Assembly (NCBI RefSeq): GCF_018613855.1
Contig: NZ_JAGGPK010000010.1
Coordinates: forward strand, 62,001-126,000
DNA length: 64,000 nucleotides
Source: Arthrobacter sp. ISL-30
Lineage (GTDB): Bacteria > Actinomycetota > Actinomycetes > Actinomycetales > Micrococcaceae
Direction: 5' to 3'
The number at the start of each line of letters is the position of its first letter. Positions within the stretch are counted from its first letter, which is position 1. Positions 22,301-30,248 of this stretch are shown here, one piece after another. The position numbers and the translations under genes were made by a program. The notes below the pieces were generated by a model. That model did not search any database and was not told where the DNA came from. It was given only the letters and a program-made list of their open reading frames with translations.

Positions 22301-22493
22301 TGACCAGCTGTTCGACCTCGGAGGCGGTCAGCCCCAGGCAAGCCGTCTGGACTTCGATGCGCGGCGGAGCGAACTCCGGGAACACGTCCACGGATGCCGT
22401 GCTTAGCTGACCGCTGCCGACCACCATGAGTACAGCTGCGAGCGCCAGGATGATCGAGCGGAACCTCAAGCTGGCGGCAACAAGGCGGCGCAT
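19353..22493 (-). CDS. RND-family efflux permease, CzcA/CusA-like (intact proton relay)
   Basis: A 1046-aa RND transporter with the standard layout: TM1 near 13-30, porter/docking loop to about 335, TM2-6, second loop, TM7-12. The TM4 proton-relay pair is present as VGVVVDDAIIDVEN (Asp412, Asp413); the second repeat has LVGFLTVMGIAARNGILLINH, typical of CzcA-like pumps. Substrate is not determined; similarity is to heavy-metal and multidrug pumps. It is the last gene of a three-gene unit: its ATG begins one base after the stop of the lipoprotein gene. An RND pump of this type in a bacterium without an outer membrane cannot form a normal tripartite exporter. Confidence 0.88.
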   Translation of the reverse strand: MRRLVAASLRFRSIILALAAVLMVVGSGQLSTASVDVFPEFAPPRIEVQTACLGLTASEVEQLVTVPLEEAFNGVDGLTELRSKSVSQLSSVLLLFKPGTDLLTARQLVSERMATVIPTLPTWAAPPIMLQPLSSTSRVMKIGLSSESRSLIEMSMITYWNIRAHLLRVPGVANVAIWGERIQMLTVQSDPERMKAHNVSLESVMTATSEALDSGLLQYTPGSLTGTGGALETGNQSLGIRHVQAITSPADLAQIPVGQGPDGALKLGDVANVVEDHQQLIGDAVIDGGPGLMLIVEKLPWGNTLEVTRGVEEVLQQIQPGLSDIKVDTTLFRPATFIEQSIHNLSLALLFGCLLVIMVLSLFLFQWRTAFVSVVAIPLSLLAAGLVLYWTGGTVNTMVLAGLVIAVGVVVDDAIIDVENIVRRLRKHRAEGDGSMTARVVVDACVEVRGPIVYATLIIIAATVPIFFLDGLTGAFFRPLAISYTLAVLASMVVALTVTPALAYIFLRHAPLEDKDPPVVRVLKRWYHKVLQPAVKRPVPGYAAVGVLAVAGIVTAPLLGQSLLPDFKERDFLMHWVTQPGTSNGEEVRISQAACNELMTIPGVRNCGAHIGQALVADEVVGVNFGENWISVDPAVDYDKTLASVQEVVEGYPGIYRDVQTYLKERIREVLTGTSYAVVVRVFGDDLIELRTQAEKVKKVLGEVPGTLGAKVSLQVDVPQIDVEVDLAKASQYGVKPGDVRRAAATMVAGEEAGDVFRDGKAYDVQVWSAPAIRTSVTSIENLPIDTPSGQQIRIGDVASVQVKPTPNVIERTGGSRRIDVSANVKQGDLAAVVDKLNAGLATVKFPTGYHAEVLGEYVERQAASQRLLIFAGAAVVVIFLLLQAAFRSWRLATLIMLTLPVALVGGILAALLGGGVLSLGSLVGFLTVMGIAARNGILLINHCQYLEDHEGEKFGRELVMRGAAERLSPILMTTLATGLALVPLVVMGSLPGHEIEHPMAVVILGGLVTSTLVNLFVVPSLYLRFAKPKDRGNRGKTEPVPVAAG

Positions 22494-22494
22494 G

Positions 22495-22968
22495 TCAGTG
22501 TGCCGTGTCGAATTCGGCGCCGAAGAGCTCGGCAGCTGCGGTGGTCACGATCACGGTTCCCACTGGCGGCCCGGCGGAAGCGAGAACCGTGGCGCCTTCA
22601 ACGCGTGTCACAGCGACCGGGTGCCGTTGGTAGACCCGTGGCTCGGGATTCGTGTAGACCCACGTTGCCCCGTGAGCGTCATAGAGAAGAGCCTCGTAGG
22701 GCAGGGTGATCGTAGTCCCGCCCGATCCGGGCTGGACCGTCGCGGTCTTGAGGTCCAGGCGGCTGATGGCCTTTTCAGAGAGCGTGATCTTGGCAATTCC
22801 GGTCGAGGCGTTCTTTTCGACTTTGGCGGGCTGGTCCACGGATGACGGCGAGGATGCGACCGACGACGTCTGGCTGCAGCCCGATACGAAGAACAATCCG
22901 AGCACCAGCCAGAGGGAACTGGCCGCACCGGCCACCACTTGGCGGCCGGTCGAAGGACGACGTGTCAT
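22495..22968 (-). CDS. Small lipoprotein resembling the C-terminal part of an RND adaptor
   Basis: A 157-aa predicted lipoprotein. Residues 1-30 form a signal peptide with TM core SLWLVLGLFFV and lipobox VSGC, so it is anchored on the outer face of the membrane. After a Ser-rich linker, the segment AKITLSEKAISRLDLKT and LPYEALLYDAHGATWVY, VEGATVLASAGPPVGTVIVTTAAAELFGAEF resembles the beta-barrel and membrane-proximal end of HlyD/CusB adaptors; the hairpin and lipoyl domains of normal adaptors (300-400 aa) are absent. ATG at 22968 is chosen by the 4-bp ATGA overlap with the upstream permease; the longer frame is antisense-like. It sits between two RND permeases. Confidence 0.82.
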   Translation of the reverse strand: MTRRPSTGRQVVAGAASSLWLVLGLFFVSGCSQTSSVASSPSSVDQPAKVEKNASTGIAKITLSEKAISRLDLKTATVQPGSGGTTITLPYEALLYDAHGATWVYTNPEPRVYQRHPVAVTRVEGATVLASAGPPVGTVIVTTAAAELFGAEFDTAH

Positions 22969-25900
22969 TTTACTTCCACCTTCTCCTGCGTCGCAGGGAC
23001 ATCCATACGGGAGATCGCTTCCCAGTCCTCCGGACCATGCTCGGGACCGAACCACAGCAGCACCAGGGGAACCACCAGGAGAGCGAACAGCGTCGTGGTC
23101 ACCAGGCCACAGACGATGATGAGAGCCATCGGGGCCACGACACCCGAGCCGGCCGCCCCGCCAAGGAGGGCAATCGGGATGAGTACCACGGCGGTAATGG
23201 CGGCGGCCTTGAGTACGGGAGCGATACGTTCCTTGGCGGCCGCCATGACTACCTTGGCGCGCGAGGTGCCGGGATGCTCCCGCCAGCCACGATCGCAGAT
23301 TGCGGCGAAGACCGCTGTATTGCGGACGGTGATGGCCAGCAGGACGGCCAGTGCGGTCAGCGATATCCAGGACACAGAGTGTCCCGCAAGGAAGGCTGCC
23401 AGGAAGCCGCCGGACAGCGCTGCCGGGAGGCCGAGGAAGACAGCCAACGCGGTCTTCCAATTGCGGACCGCAGTCTGCAGCAGGATCAGCACGCCCAGGA
23501 GTGCGGTGACCCCTATGCCCATGACGAGCAGATCGGCGTTCTGCAGGTCGGCGTACTTCGTGGGGATCTCGGCGTGGTACTCCACGGGGAACTGCACAGT
23601 CTTGATCGCGGCTTGGATGTCGCGTTCCACGTCGCCAAGCGGGCGGCCGCTAACATCCGCGACGATGTCTATGTGCCTGAATGTGGAACTGTGGGTGATC
23701 ACTGTTTCGTTCGGCACGAGTCGGACCGTGGCGATTTCGCCGAGCCTCACATGGCCGCCAGTAGGGGTGTCCAGCAGCAGCTCGCGCACGCTGGTCAGGT
23801 CGTCCCTGACATCAAAGGTTCCCCGAACAACCACCTCAAAAACCTTTTGCTGCTCGAAAAGGTTGCCCACCACGATACCCTGGACCAGGGTTGCTGCTGC
23901 CCGTCGGGCGTCACCAGGCTTGATGCCGGCCTTCTGGGCCGCGGCCAGATCCACTTCAACCTCCAGGACAGGAAGCTGGGGGGTGGACTTGATCTGCGGA
24001 GAGTTCAGTCCCTGGATACCGGTCAAGGCCTTGCGGACTTCCTCGGCCTTTTCACGGAGGACCGTCATTTCCGTACCATAAACGCGGACCGCGAAGCCGG
24101 GCTCCATGCCAGACCGAATTTCACCGATTTGCTGTTGTGAGTAGTTGAGGACGTTATGGGCGATTCCGGGATAGCCATTGACGATCTCCCGGACCGCGCT
24201 CTCAACCCGCGAGTAATCGGCATTCTGGGCCACGGTGACCCAAAGCTCCGCTGAGCTGTTGCCGACCACCTGGTCAGAAGTGATGGCGCGTCCCACGTGC
24301 CCGCCAACCCTGGTGACGCCGGAGATGGTGCGGAGCTCATCTGCGGCCCTTGCCGCGATCCTGCTCACTTCGGAGGTGGAGGTCCCGGCCATGGCGTCCC
24401 ATTGGACAAGGAGGGTCCGGTCCGGCAGCGTTGGGACGACGGCGCGATTGCCAGTCAGTTGCGACGCGGCCAGAAGGCCCGCGAGCCCGACGACCGCCAC
24501 CGCCGCCACTCCGATGGGAAGCATCCGGCGTCCACGGTCCAGGGTCTGGCCATAGTAGCGGCGGACATTCTCGTAGCGGCTGGATGGGGGTTGCCGCAAT
24601 GCGTCACGCTTCAGCAGCAAGTGCGCCATGACAGGCGTCACGCTAATCCCGACGGCGAATGCTGCCAGAAGTGCCAGGGCCATGGCCCACACGAGGGGAC
24701 TGAAGAAGTTGACACTGATCCCTGCGTCGAACAGGACAGGCACCATGACCAGGACGAGGGTGAGGGAGGCGAGGAGCAGTGGCGTGCGCACCCACCGGAC
24801 CGTAGCTGCCACGAAAGACCTAAAGTCTCCGTTTTGTTGAGCTCCTATTGGTCCCGGCGAGCCGCGCAGCTGGGCGTTGACGTCCTCGACCATATCTCCC
24901 ACGATGAGCGTCACGGCGAGGAGGATACCCACCAGGACTGTGACGTTCAGCGTCGCCCCCTGCAATTCAAGGACCAGGACGGCGGCGGTCACCGACGTCG
25001 TCAGTGAAACGAAGGCCACTAGGGCGGCACGCCAGGACCTGAACAAGAGCCAGAAGAGGGCCACCAGCACGATGAGGCTAACCAGGAGCGCGAGGCCAAG
25101 CCGGTCCACCGTCTCCTGCAGTGCGGAGGCCGGCCGATAGATCGACGTGTCCAGTTCGACCCCGGTCAGGCCCGGTTCGAGATCCTTCAGCGCTGCTTCG
25201 ACATCCTTGGTTACCTGGAGGGTATTGGCGTTCGGGAACTTCTCAATGACCAGCAGGAGCCCCGGGTCCTGCCCGATGACGGCATCGCCGATGAGCGGCT
25301 GGTGGTCTTCCTTCACGGTGGCCACGTCGCCGAGCTTCACAGATGGATCGGATTCCTCCACGTGCACCTGCGCCAGTTCCTGCGGGGTGCTAATCGGCAG
25401 GACGTGCTGGATGCCGAGGCGCTGGTTGTTCGACTCGATGAAGCCTCCGGTGCCCGGCGTCGATGCCTCCAGGAAGCTCAGGGGCGAGACCCAGACGGCA
25501 TTGCCGGTGGATTTGACAATTTGCTCAAGGGTTAGGCCCTTGTCCCGCAAGGTGTTGGGGTTGACTTCCACCTGGAGCTGTTGTTCACGCTGGCCCCAGA
25601 TGGACACGTTGGCCACGCCCTGGACGCCAAGGAGCCTCGGCTTGATCTTCCAGCGTGCCAGGACCGACATATCGATGCCGGACAGCTCCTTGGAGGACAT
25701 CCGCACCATCAGAAGCCGGCTGGTGGAGGACAGGGGCTGCATGATCAGCGGGGGAGAGGACACATTCGGCAAGGCATGCGCCTGGGTCATGCGTTCGGCC
25801 ACCAGTTGCCTTGCACGCATCAAGTCTGTGCCCGGACGGAAGACGAGCTCGATAGAGGACAGGCCGGGAACGGACTTGGACCGGATTTCCTCCAGCCAGG

Positions 25901-26132
25901 CCACTCCGTGAAGCAGGTCGGCCTCCATCGGTACGGTGATAAGTTGTTCTACCTCAAGCGCGGACAGGCCCAGTGCCTCCGTTTGGATTTCAACGTGGGC
26001 AGGGGCGAATTCGGGGAGGCCATCGACGGCCATGCGGGGAACGTTGATTATCCCGAATGCGATGATTCCGGCCGCTAGCGCGAGAACTAGGATCCGGAAT
26101 TGAAGGCTTAACCTCGCAAATGCGCCGAACAC
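22965..26132 (-). CDS. RND-family efflux permease paralogue with altered proton-relay site
   Basis: A 1055-aa RND permease, first gene of the three-gene unit (GTG start). It is collinear with its partner at 19353: TM4 reads VTLIVGDMVEDVN at residues 407-419 where the partner has VGVVVDDAIIDVE, so Asp412 is Gly and Glu419-Asn420 becomes Asn419-Ala420. TM10/11 is LLAITVRNTAVFAAICDRGW, also diverged. The porter regions remain similar (ALGLSALEVEQLITVPME; LPEFAPAHVEIQTE). It is probably a non-pumping or accessory protomer in a mixed trimer, which is inference. Upstream on the minus strand TGTATATT (26187-26180) is a possible extended -10. Confidence 0.85.
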   Translation of the reverse strand: MFGAFARLSLQFRILVLALAAGIIAFGIINVPRMAVDGLPEFAPAHVEIQTEALGLSALEVEQLITVPMEADLLHGVAWLEEIRSKSVPGLSSIELVFRPGTDLMRARQLVAERMTQAHALPNVSSPPLIMQPLSSTSRLLMVRMSSKELSGIDMSVLARWKIKPRLLGVQGVANVSIWGQREQQLQVEVNPNTLRDKGLTLEQIVKSTGNAVWVSPLSFLEASTPGTGGFIESNNQRLGIQHVLPISTPQELAQVHVEESDPSVKLGDVATVKEDHQPLIGDAVIGQDPGLLLVIEKFPNANTLQVTKDVEAALKDLEPGLTGVELDTSIYRPASALQETVDRLGLALLVSLIVLVALFWLLFRSWRAALVAFVSLTTSVTAAVLVLELQGATLNVTVLVGILLAVTLIVGDMVEDVNAQLRGSPGPIGAQQNGDFRSFVAATVRWVRTPLLLASLTLVLVMVPVLFDAGISVNFFSPLVWAMALALLAAFAVGISVTPVMAHLLLKRDALRQPPSSRYENVRRYYGQTLDRGRRMLPIGVAAVAVVGLAGLLAASQLTGNRAVVPTLPDRTLLVQWDAMAGTSTSEVSRIAARAADELRTISGVTRVGGHVGRAITSDQVVGNSSAELWVTVAQNADYSRVESAVREIVNGYPGIAHNVLNYSQQQIGEIRSGMEPGFAVRVYGTEMTVLREKAEEVRKALTGIQGLNSPQIKSTPQLPVLEVEVDLAAAQKAGIKPGDARRAAATLVQGIVVGNLFEQQKVFEVVVRGTFDVRDDLTSVRELLLDTPTGGHVRLGEIATVRLVPNETVITHSSTFRHIDIVADVSGRPLGDVERDIQAAIKTVQFPVEYHAEIPTKYADLQNADLLVMGIGVTALLGVLILLQTAVRNWKTALAVFLGLPAALSGGFLAAFLAGHSVSWISLTALAVLLAITVRNTAVFAAICDRGWREHPGTSRAKVVMAAAKERIAPVLKAAAITAVVLIPIALLGGAAGSGVVAPMALIIVCGLVTTTLFALLVVPLVLLWFGPEHGPEDWEAISRMDVPATQEKVEVK

Positions 26133-26279
26133 GGCTAAACCCCGCGTCGAGTGGGGTCAGTGCTGGACTTTGACAACCAAATATACATTTCAGGCTCCCA
26201 AGCTGAGACCGATGACAGTCTTCCCCCAGCCCTTCCTCCACATGGTGGTCCTGTTCCGGCTTTTGCACAATTGGGATGT

Positions 26280-26327
26280 GTACTCGATTTTCCCGCGTGA
26301 GTACTCGAATTTCGGGGGTTGTACTCG
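26280..26327. promoter_or_regulatory. Three GTACTCG direct repeats between RND operon and leuS
   Basis: GTACTCG occurs at 26280, 26301 and 26321, spaced 21 and 20 bp, so on one face of the helix. The middle copy is part of the perfect palindrome GAGTACTC (26299-26306), and GTACTC (26280) with GAGTAC (26299) makes an inverted repeat. The array lies about 150 bp upstream of the RND operon and 50-100 bp upstream of the leuS transcript. It looks like a regulator-binding array; the regulator is unknown. The rest of the 248-bp gap (26133-26380) shows nothing else clear. Confidence 0.45.
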
Positions 26328-26368
26328 CGTTCGCCACGGCGTTTTAGCTACCTCCTGAATGGAGCGGC

Positions 26369-26374
26369 TAAAGT
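26369..26374 (+). promoter_or_regulatory. -10 box of the leuS leader
   Basis: TAAAGT ends 6 bp before the ATG of the leader peptide, which places the transcription start on or next to that ATG and predicts a leaderless leader ORF. No convincing -35 box is seen. Confidence 0.5.
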
Positions 26375-26380
26375 AGTTCT

Positions 26381-26407
26381 ATGCATGCGATCCTCCTGCT
26401 TAGCTAG
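26381..26407 (+). CDS. Leucine-rich leader peptide of leuS (8 aa)
   Basis: A tiny ORF encodes M-H-A-I-L-L-L-S and stops at TAG (26405-26407). Three consecutive leucine codons (CTC, CTG, CTT; 26393-26401) lie just before two competing hairpins, the layout of ribosome-mediated attenuation. When charged tRNA-Leu is scarce the ribosome would stall here. No Shine-Dalgarno is present; the -10 box implies leaderless translation. The peptide itself probably has no other function. Confidence 0.75.
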   Translation: MHAILLLS

Positions 26408-26462
26408 CCGCCCGGTGCCAGATCAACACCGAGCGGCCGCCCCTCCCTGTTGAGGGGCTTTT
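26407..26462 (+). terminator. Attenuator of leuS: anti-antiterminator stem plus intrinsic terminator
   Basis: Stem 1 pairs GCCGCCCGGTG (26407-26417) with CACCGAGCGGC (26427-26437), one C-A mismatch, 9-nt loop. It starts at the leader stop codon. The terminator follows at once: GCCCCTC (26439-26445), six-nt loop, GAGGGGC (26452-26458) and TTTT (26459-26462). A ribosome stalled on the Leu codons would cover the 5' arm of stem 1, freeing the 3' arm to pair with GG/CC tracts at 26435-26445 and break the terminator; that last step is inference. Confidence 0.75.
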
Positions 26463-26506
26463 GTGTGTCCGGGCTCTTCCGGAGCGCAGCAGGAGGCAAC
26501 ACCGTC

Positions 26507-29062
26507 ATGGAAGAACAGAAGAGGGCAGCAGTGAGCGTTCAGCCGGAGACAGAGACCGGAACAGCACAGGCAGCAGGCGCAGCGGAAACTCCCGGTGACG
26601 GCAGCTACAGCTTCGCCACTATGGAAGCGAAGTGGCCGCAGGTCTGGGAAGACCTCAAGGTCTTTACGCCGGTTGACGACGGCTCGCGTGAGCGGCGTTA
26701 TGTCCTGGACATGTTTCCCTACCCTTCCGGTGACCTCCACATGGGGCATGCCGAGGCCTTCGCTATGGGAGACGTCGTCGCGCGTTATCTCCGCCAGAAG
26801 GGCTATGACGTCCTGCACCCGATCGGCTGGGACTCCTTCGGCCTGCCCGCCGAAAATGCGGCGATCAAACGCAACGCCCACCCGAGCGAGTGGACATACA
26901 AGAACATCGAGACCCAGGCCGCGTCGTTCAAGCGCTATGCGATCTCCGCAGACTGGTCCCGAAGGCTGCACACCTCCGATCCGGAGTACTACCGCTGGAC
27001 GCAGTGGCTCTTCAACCGTTTCTACGAGCGCGGCCTGGCCTACCGCAAGAACCACCCGGTCAACTGGTGCCCCAAGGACCAGACCGTCCTGGCCAACGAA
27101 CAGGTAGTCAACGGTGCCTGCGAGCGCTGTGGAACCGCGGTCACCAAGAAGTCCCTGAACCAGTGGTACTTCAAGATCACCGAATACGCGGACAGGCTGC
27201 TTGACGACATGGATCAGCTCCGCGGACATTGGCCCGAGCGCGTGCTGGCTATGCAGAGGAACTGGATTGGGCGCTCCGAAGGTGCCCACGTCACCTTTGT
27301 CATCGAGGCCGACGGCGGCAAGTCGGCCAAGGACGTTACGGTCTTCACCACTCGCCCGGACACCCTCTACGGCGCAACGTTCTTCGTTGTTGCAGCCGAC
27401 GCGGCACTGGCCCTGGAACTGGTCACCGAGGAACACGCGGCTGCCTTGGACGAATACCTGGACAAGGTCAAGGGGCTGTCCGAGATCGAACGCCAGTCCA
27501 CCGAACGCGAGAAGACAGGCGTCTTCACCGGCCGTTACGCCATTAACCCCCTGAACGGGGAAAAGCTGCCGGTCTGGGCTGCAGACTACGTGCTGGCTGA
27601 CTACGGCACCGGAGCCATCATGGCTGTTCCCGCCCACGACCAGCGCGACCTCGATTTTGCGCGGACCTTCGACCTGCCGGTGAGGGCTGTCCTCAACACC
27701 GGCGAGGAAGACCCCGCGGTGTCCGGAATAGCCACGGCAGGCGAGGGCACCCTCATGAATTCGGGTTCCCTGGACGGCCTCTCCAAGGCCGAGGCGATTC
27801 CGGCGGCCATCGAGATCCTAGAGAAGCTGGGGACGGGCGAGAAGTTCGTGAACTTCCGGTTGCGCGACTGGCTGCTCAGCCGCCAGCGGTTCTGGGGCAC
27901 TCCCATCCCCATCATCCACTGCCCGAACTGCGGCGAGGTCCCCGTCCCGGATGAGCAGCTGCCGGTCACGCTGCCTTCGGACCTGCGCGGAGAGGACCTG
28001 GCCCCGAAGGGCACGTCCCCGCTGGCCGCCGCAGAGTCCTGGGTCAACGTCGAATGCCCCAATTGCCACGGCGCGGCCAAGAGGGACACCGACACCATGG
28101 ACACGTTCGTTGACTCGTCGTGGTACTTCCTGCGCTTCGTGTCCCCGCACTACACCGAGGGCCCCTTCGACCCCAAGAAGATCAACGACTGGATGCCCGT
28201 AGGACAGTACGTCGGCGGCGTCGAGCACGCCATCCTGCACCTGCTCTACGCACGGTTCTTCACCAAGGTCATCAACGACCTCGGCCTGATCAAGGTCAAC
28301 GAGCCGTTCACCGCCCTGCTGAACCAGGGCCAGGTCCTCAACGGCGGCAAGGCCATGAGCAAGTCGCTCGGCAATGGCGTGGACCTGGGCGAACAGTTGG
28401 ACAAGTTCGGCGTCGACGCCGTCCGCCTGACCATGATCTTCGCGTCGCCGCCAGAGGACGATGTGGACTGGGCCGATGTTTCGCCGTCCGGGTCAGCGAA
28501 GTTCCTGGCGCGGTCTTGGCGTCTGGGGCAGGACGTTACGTCCAGTTCCGGCGTCGATTTCACGAAGGGCGACCGTGCCCTCCGTACCGTCACCCATCGC
28601 ACCATCGCCGACGCGACTGAACTGCTGGACAGCAACAAGTTCAACGTCGTTGTCGCCAAGCTCATGGAACTGGTCAACGCCACCCGCAAGACCATCGACT
28701 CCGGAGCAGGCGGGTCCGACCCTGCCGTCCGTGAAGCCACGGAGGCGGTGGCTGTGATCCTGAGCCTCTTTGCCCCCTACACAGCCGAGGATCTGTGGAG
28801 CCTGCTAGGTCACCCCGCTTCCGTCGCGAATGCAGGGTGGCCCACATTCGACCCCGCCCTGCTCGTCCAGGACACGGTCACCGCCGTCGTCCAGGTCCAG
28901 GGCAAGGTCCGTGACCGCCTCGAAGTTCCGCCCGACGTGAGCGAAGACGAACTGCGCGAGCAGGCGCTGGCTTCGGAAAACGTGAGGCGCGCCCTTGATG
29001 GCCGCGAAATCCGAACAGTGATCGTGCGGGCGCCTAAACTGGTCAACATCGTCCCGGCCTAG
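26507..29062 (+). CDS. leuS: Leucyl-tRNA synthetase
   Basis: LeuS charges tRNA-Leu. Class I motifs are visible: the HIGH variant in [16 protein letters not shown], the tRNA-binding/zinc-like CPNCGEVP and CPNCHG cysteines, the editing CP1 domain with [14 protein letters not shown] and [15 protein letters not shown], and the KMSKS loop as [11 protein letters not shown]. Length is 851 aa from ATG 26507, which follows AGGAGG by 10 bp; an in-frame GTG at 26531 behind GAGGG is the alternative. The apparent frame extension to 26450 runs through the terminator and is not used. Expression is probably set by the attenuator upstream. Confidence 0.98.
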   Translation: MEEQKRAAVSVQPETETGTAQAAGAAETPGDGSYSFATMEAKWPQVWEDLKVFTPVDDGSRERRYVLDMFPYPSGDLHMGHAEAFAMGDVVARYLRQKGYDVLHPIGWDSFGLPAENAAIKRNAHPSEWTYKNIETQAASFKRYAISADWSRRLHTSDPEYYRWTQWLFNRFYERGLAYRKNHPVNWCPKDQTVLANEQVVNGACERCGTAVTKKSLNQWYFKITEYADRLLDDMDQLRGHWPERVLAMQRNWIGRSEGAHVTFVIEADGGKSAKDVTVFTTRPDTLYGATFFVVAADAALALELVTEEHAAALDEYLDKVKGLSEIERQSTEREKTGVFTGRYAINPLNGEKLPVWAADYVLADYGTGAIMAVPAHDQRDLDFARTFDLPVRAVLNTGEEDPAVSGIATAGEGTLMNSGSLDGLSKAEAIPAAIEILEKLGTGEKFVNFRLRDWLLSRQRFWGTPIPIIHCPNCGEVPVPDEQLPVTLPSDLRGEDLAPKGTSPLAAAESWVNVECPNCHGAAKRDTDTMDTFVDSSWYFLRFVSPHYTEGPFDPKKINDWMPVGQYVGGVEHAILHLLYARFFTKVINDLGLIKVNEPFTALLNQGQVLNGGKAMSKSLGNGVDLGEQLDKFGVDAVRLTMIFASPPEDDVDWADVSPSGSAKFLARSWRLGQDVTSSSGVDFTKGDRALRTVTHRTIADATELLDSNKFNVVVAKLMELVNATRKTIDSGAGGSDPAVREATEAVAVILSLFAPYTAEDLWSLLGHPASVANAGWPTFDPALLVQDTVTAVVQVQGKVRDRLEVPPDVSEDELREQALASENVRRALDGREIRTVIVRAPKLVNIVPA

Positions 29063-29116
29063 CCGGGTGAGGGCCTCCGGCAACCCCGGCGGCCGCCTTG
29101 ACCGGAGGAGGAGTCG

Positions 29117-30118
29117 GTGACGGAACGGGTGCCGGCCGGCTGGGTGTGGGTCAAGGAGAAGCTTGCCCGACTCCGCCAGCAAACGACACTCCGCCAGCAA
29201 ACAGCACAGGGACGTGCCGGCGCTGCCGGTCCCGCCGCCGTCGTGCGTGTGGCTGTGGTGACTGATTCCGCCGCAGCACTGCCGGTCGATTGGGTGAAGT
29301 CCCTGGCCGCCGATGGACGCCTCAGCGTGGTTCCCATGCCTGTCATGGTGGGCGAGGAAATCTATGGCGAGGGCGAGGACGATATCGCCGAGAGGCTTGC
29401 CATAGCGCTGGCATCGGGTATTCCGGTGAAGACCTCCCGGCCCTCTCCCGGCCAGTTTGAGCAGGCCTACCTCGGCGTTCAAGAACGGGGTTTCGAGGCC
29501 ATTGTGTCCATCCACATCTCCGGTGAACTGTCAGGGACGGCTGACGCGGCACGATTGGCCGCAGGTCGAGTGGGCATCCCCGTGGAAGTGCTGGATTCGC
29601 GAACCGTCGGCATGGCCCAGGGAATGGGCGTCCAGAGTGCCTTGACCGCTGCGGCTGAGGGGCGCGGTGCCTCGGAGGTTCGAAGCTTCGCGGAAGATCA
29701 ACTCAAGCAGACACGGGTCTACTTCTACGTTCCCAGCCTTGAGCAACTGCGCAGGGGCGGAAGGATCGGCACCGCGGCCTCGCTGCTTGGCACGGTCCTC
29801 GCGATCAAACCCATCCTGGCGGTCGACGGTGGCAGGATCGTGCCGTTGGAGAAGGTCCGTTCCGGACCACGGGCGATAGCCCGGCTTGAAGAGATCGTCG
29901 CCGCCGACGTGGGATCGAGGACCGGGGGACAGGCTCGCCTGGCAGTGCATCATTTCGGGAATCTTGCTGCCGCCGAGGAACTCGCAGCCCGCCTCGCAGA
30001 GAGCTGCCCGGGCTGTCCGGCCCCCCAGATCAGCGCGCTGCCTGCGGTCCTTGCCGCCCACGCCGGGCTTGGAGTCCTCGCCGTCATCGTGGGCGGAAGC
30101 AGCGCCTTCGGGGACTGA
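29117..30118 (+). CDS. DegV family fatty-acid-binding protein
   Basis: A 333-aa DegV protein; in Gram-positive bacteria the family (FakB) holds fatty acids for phosphorylation by FakA, but no fakA is visible here, so the role is open. Motifs: VAVVTDSAAALPVDW at about 45-60, KTSRPSPGQFEQAYL, ISGELSGTADAARLAA, and SRTVGMAQGMGVQSAL. The first 35-40 residues precede the domain. GTG start after GGAGGAGGAG (29104-29113), one of the strongest RBSs in the window. It lies 54 bp after leuS and 130 bp before comEA. Confidence 0.92.
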   Translation: MTERVPAGWVWVKEKLARLRQQTTLRQQTAQGRAGAAGPAAVVRVAVVTDSAAALPVDWVKSLAADGRLSVVPMPVMVGEEIYGEGEDDIAERLAIALASGIPVKTSRPSPGQFEQAYLGVQERGFEAIVSIHISGELSGTADAARLAAGRVGIPVEVLDSRTVGMAQGMGVQSALTAAAEGRGASEVRSFAEDQLKQTRVYFYVPSLEQLRRGGRIGTAASLLGTVLAIKPILAVDGGRIVPLEKVRSGPRAIARLEEIVAADVGSRTGGQARLAVHHFGNLAAAEELAARLAESCPGCPAPQISALPAVLAAHAGLGVLAVIVGGSSAFGD

Positions 30119-30248
30119 TCTTCTTCGAACACAGTTCCTTGGCCAGCACTGATTCCTCGGCAGGCACTTATCCTCCACACCGGCCGGTTTACCGGACTTT
30201 CCACATAGCCCTCTACGGCGGTGTCCGCGGTTCCCGCGAGTTCCTATT

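Noticed and set aside
22969..23460. N-terminal extension of the small lipoprotein frame
   Set aside because: Arg/Gly/Pro-rich sequence antisense-frame to the permease; ATG 22968 with ATGA overlap and a signal peptide fits better.
26381..26462. T-box riboswitch before leuS
   Set aside because: No specifier loop or T-box sequence; the leader ORF with Leu codons explains the region better.
26450..26506. TTG start of leuS at 26450
   Set aside because: It lies inside the terminator hairpin; ATG 26507 has AGGAGG.
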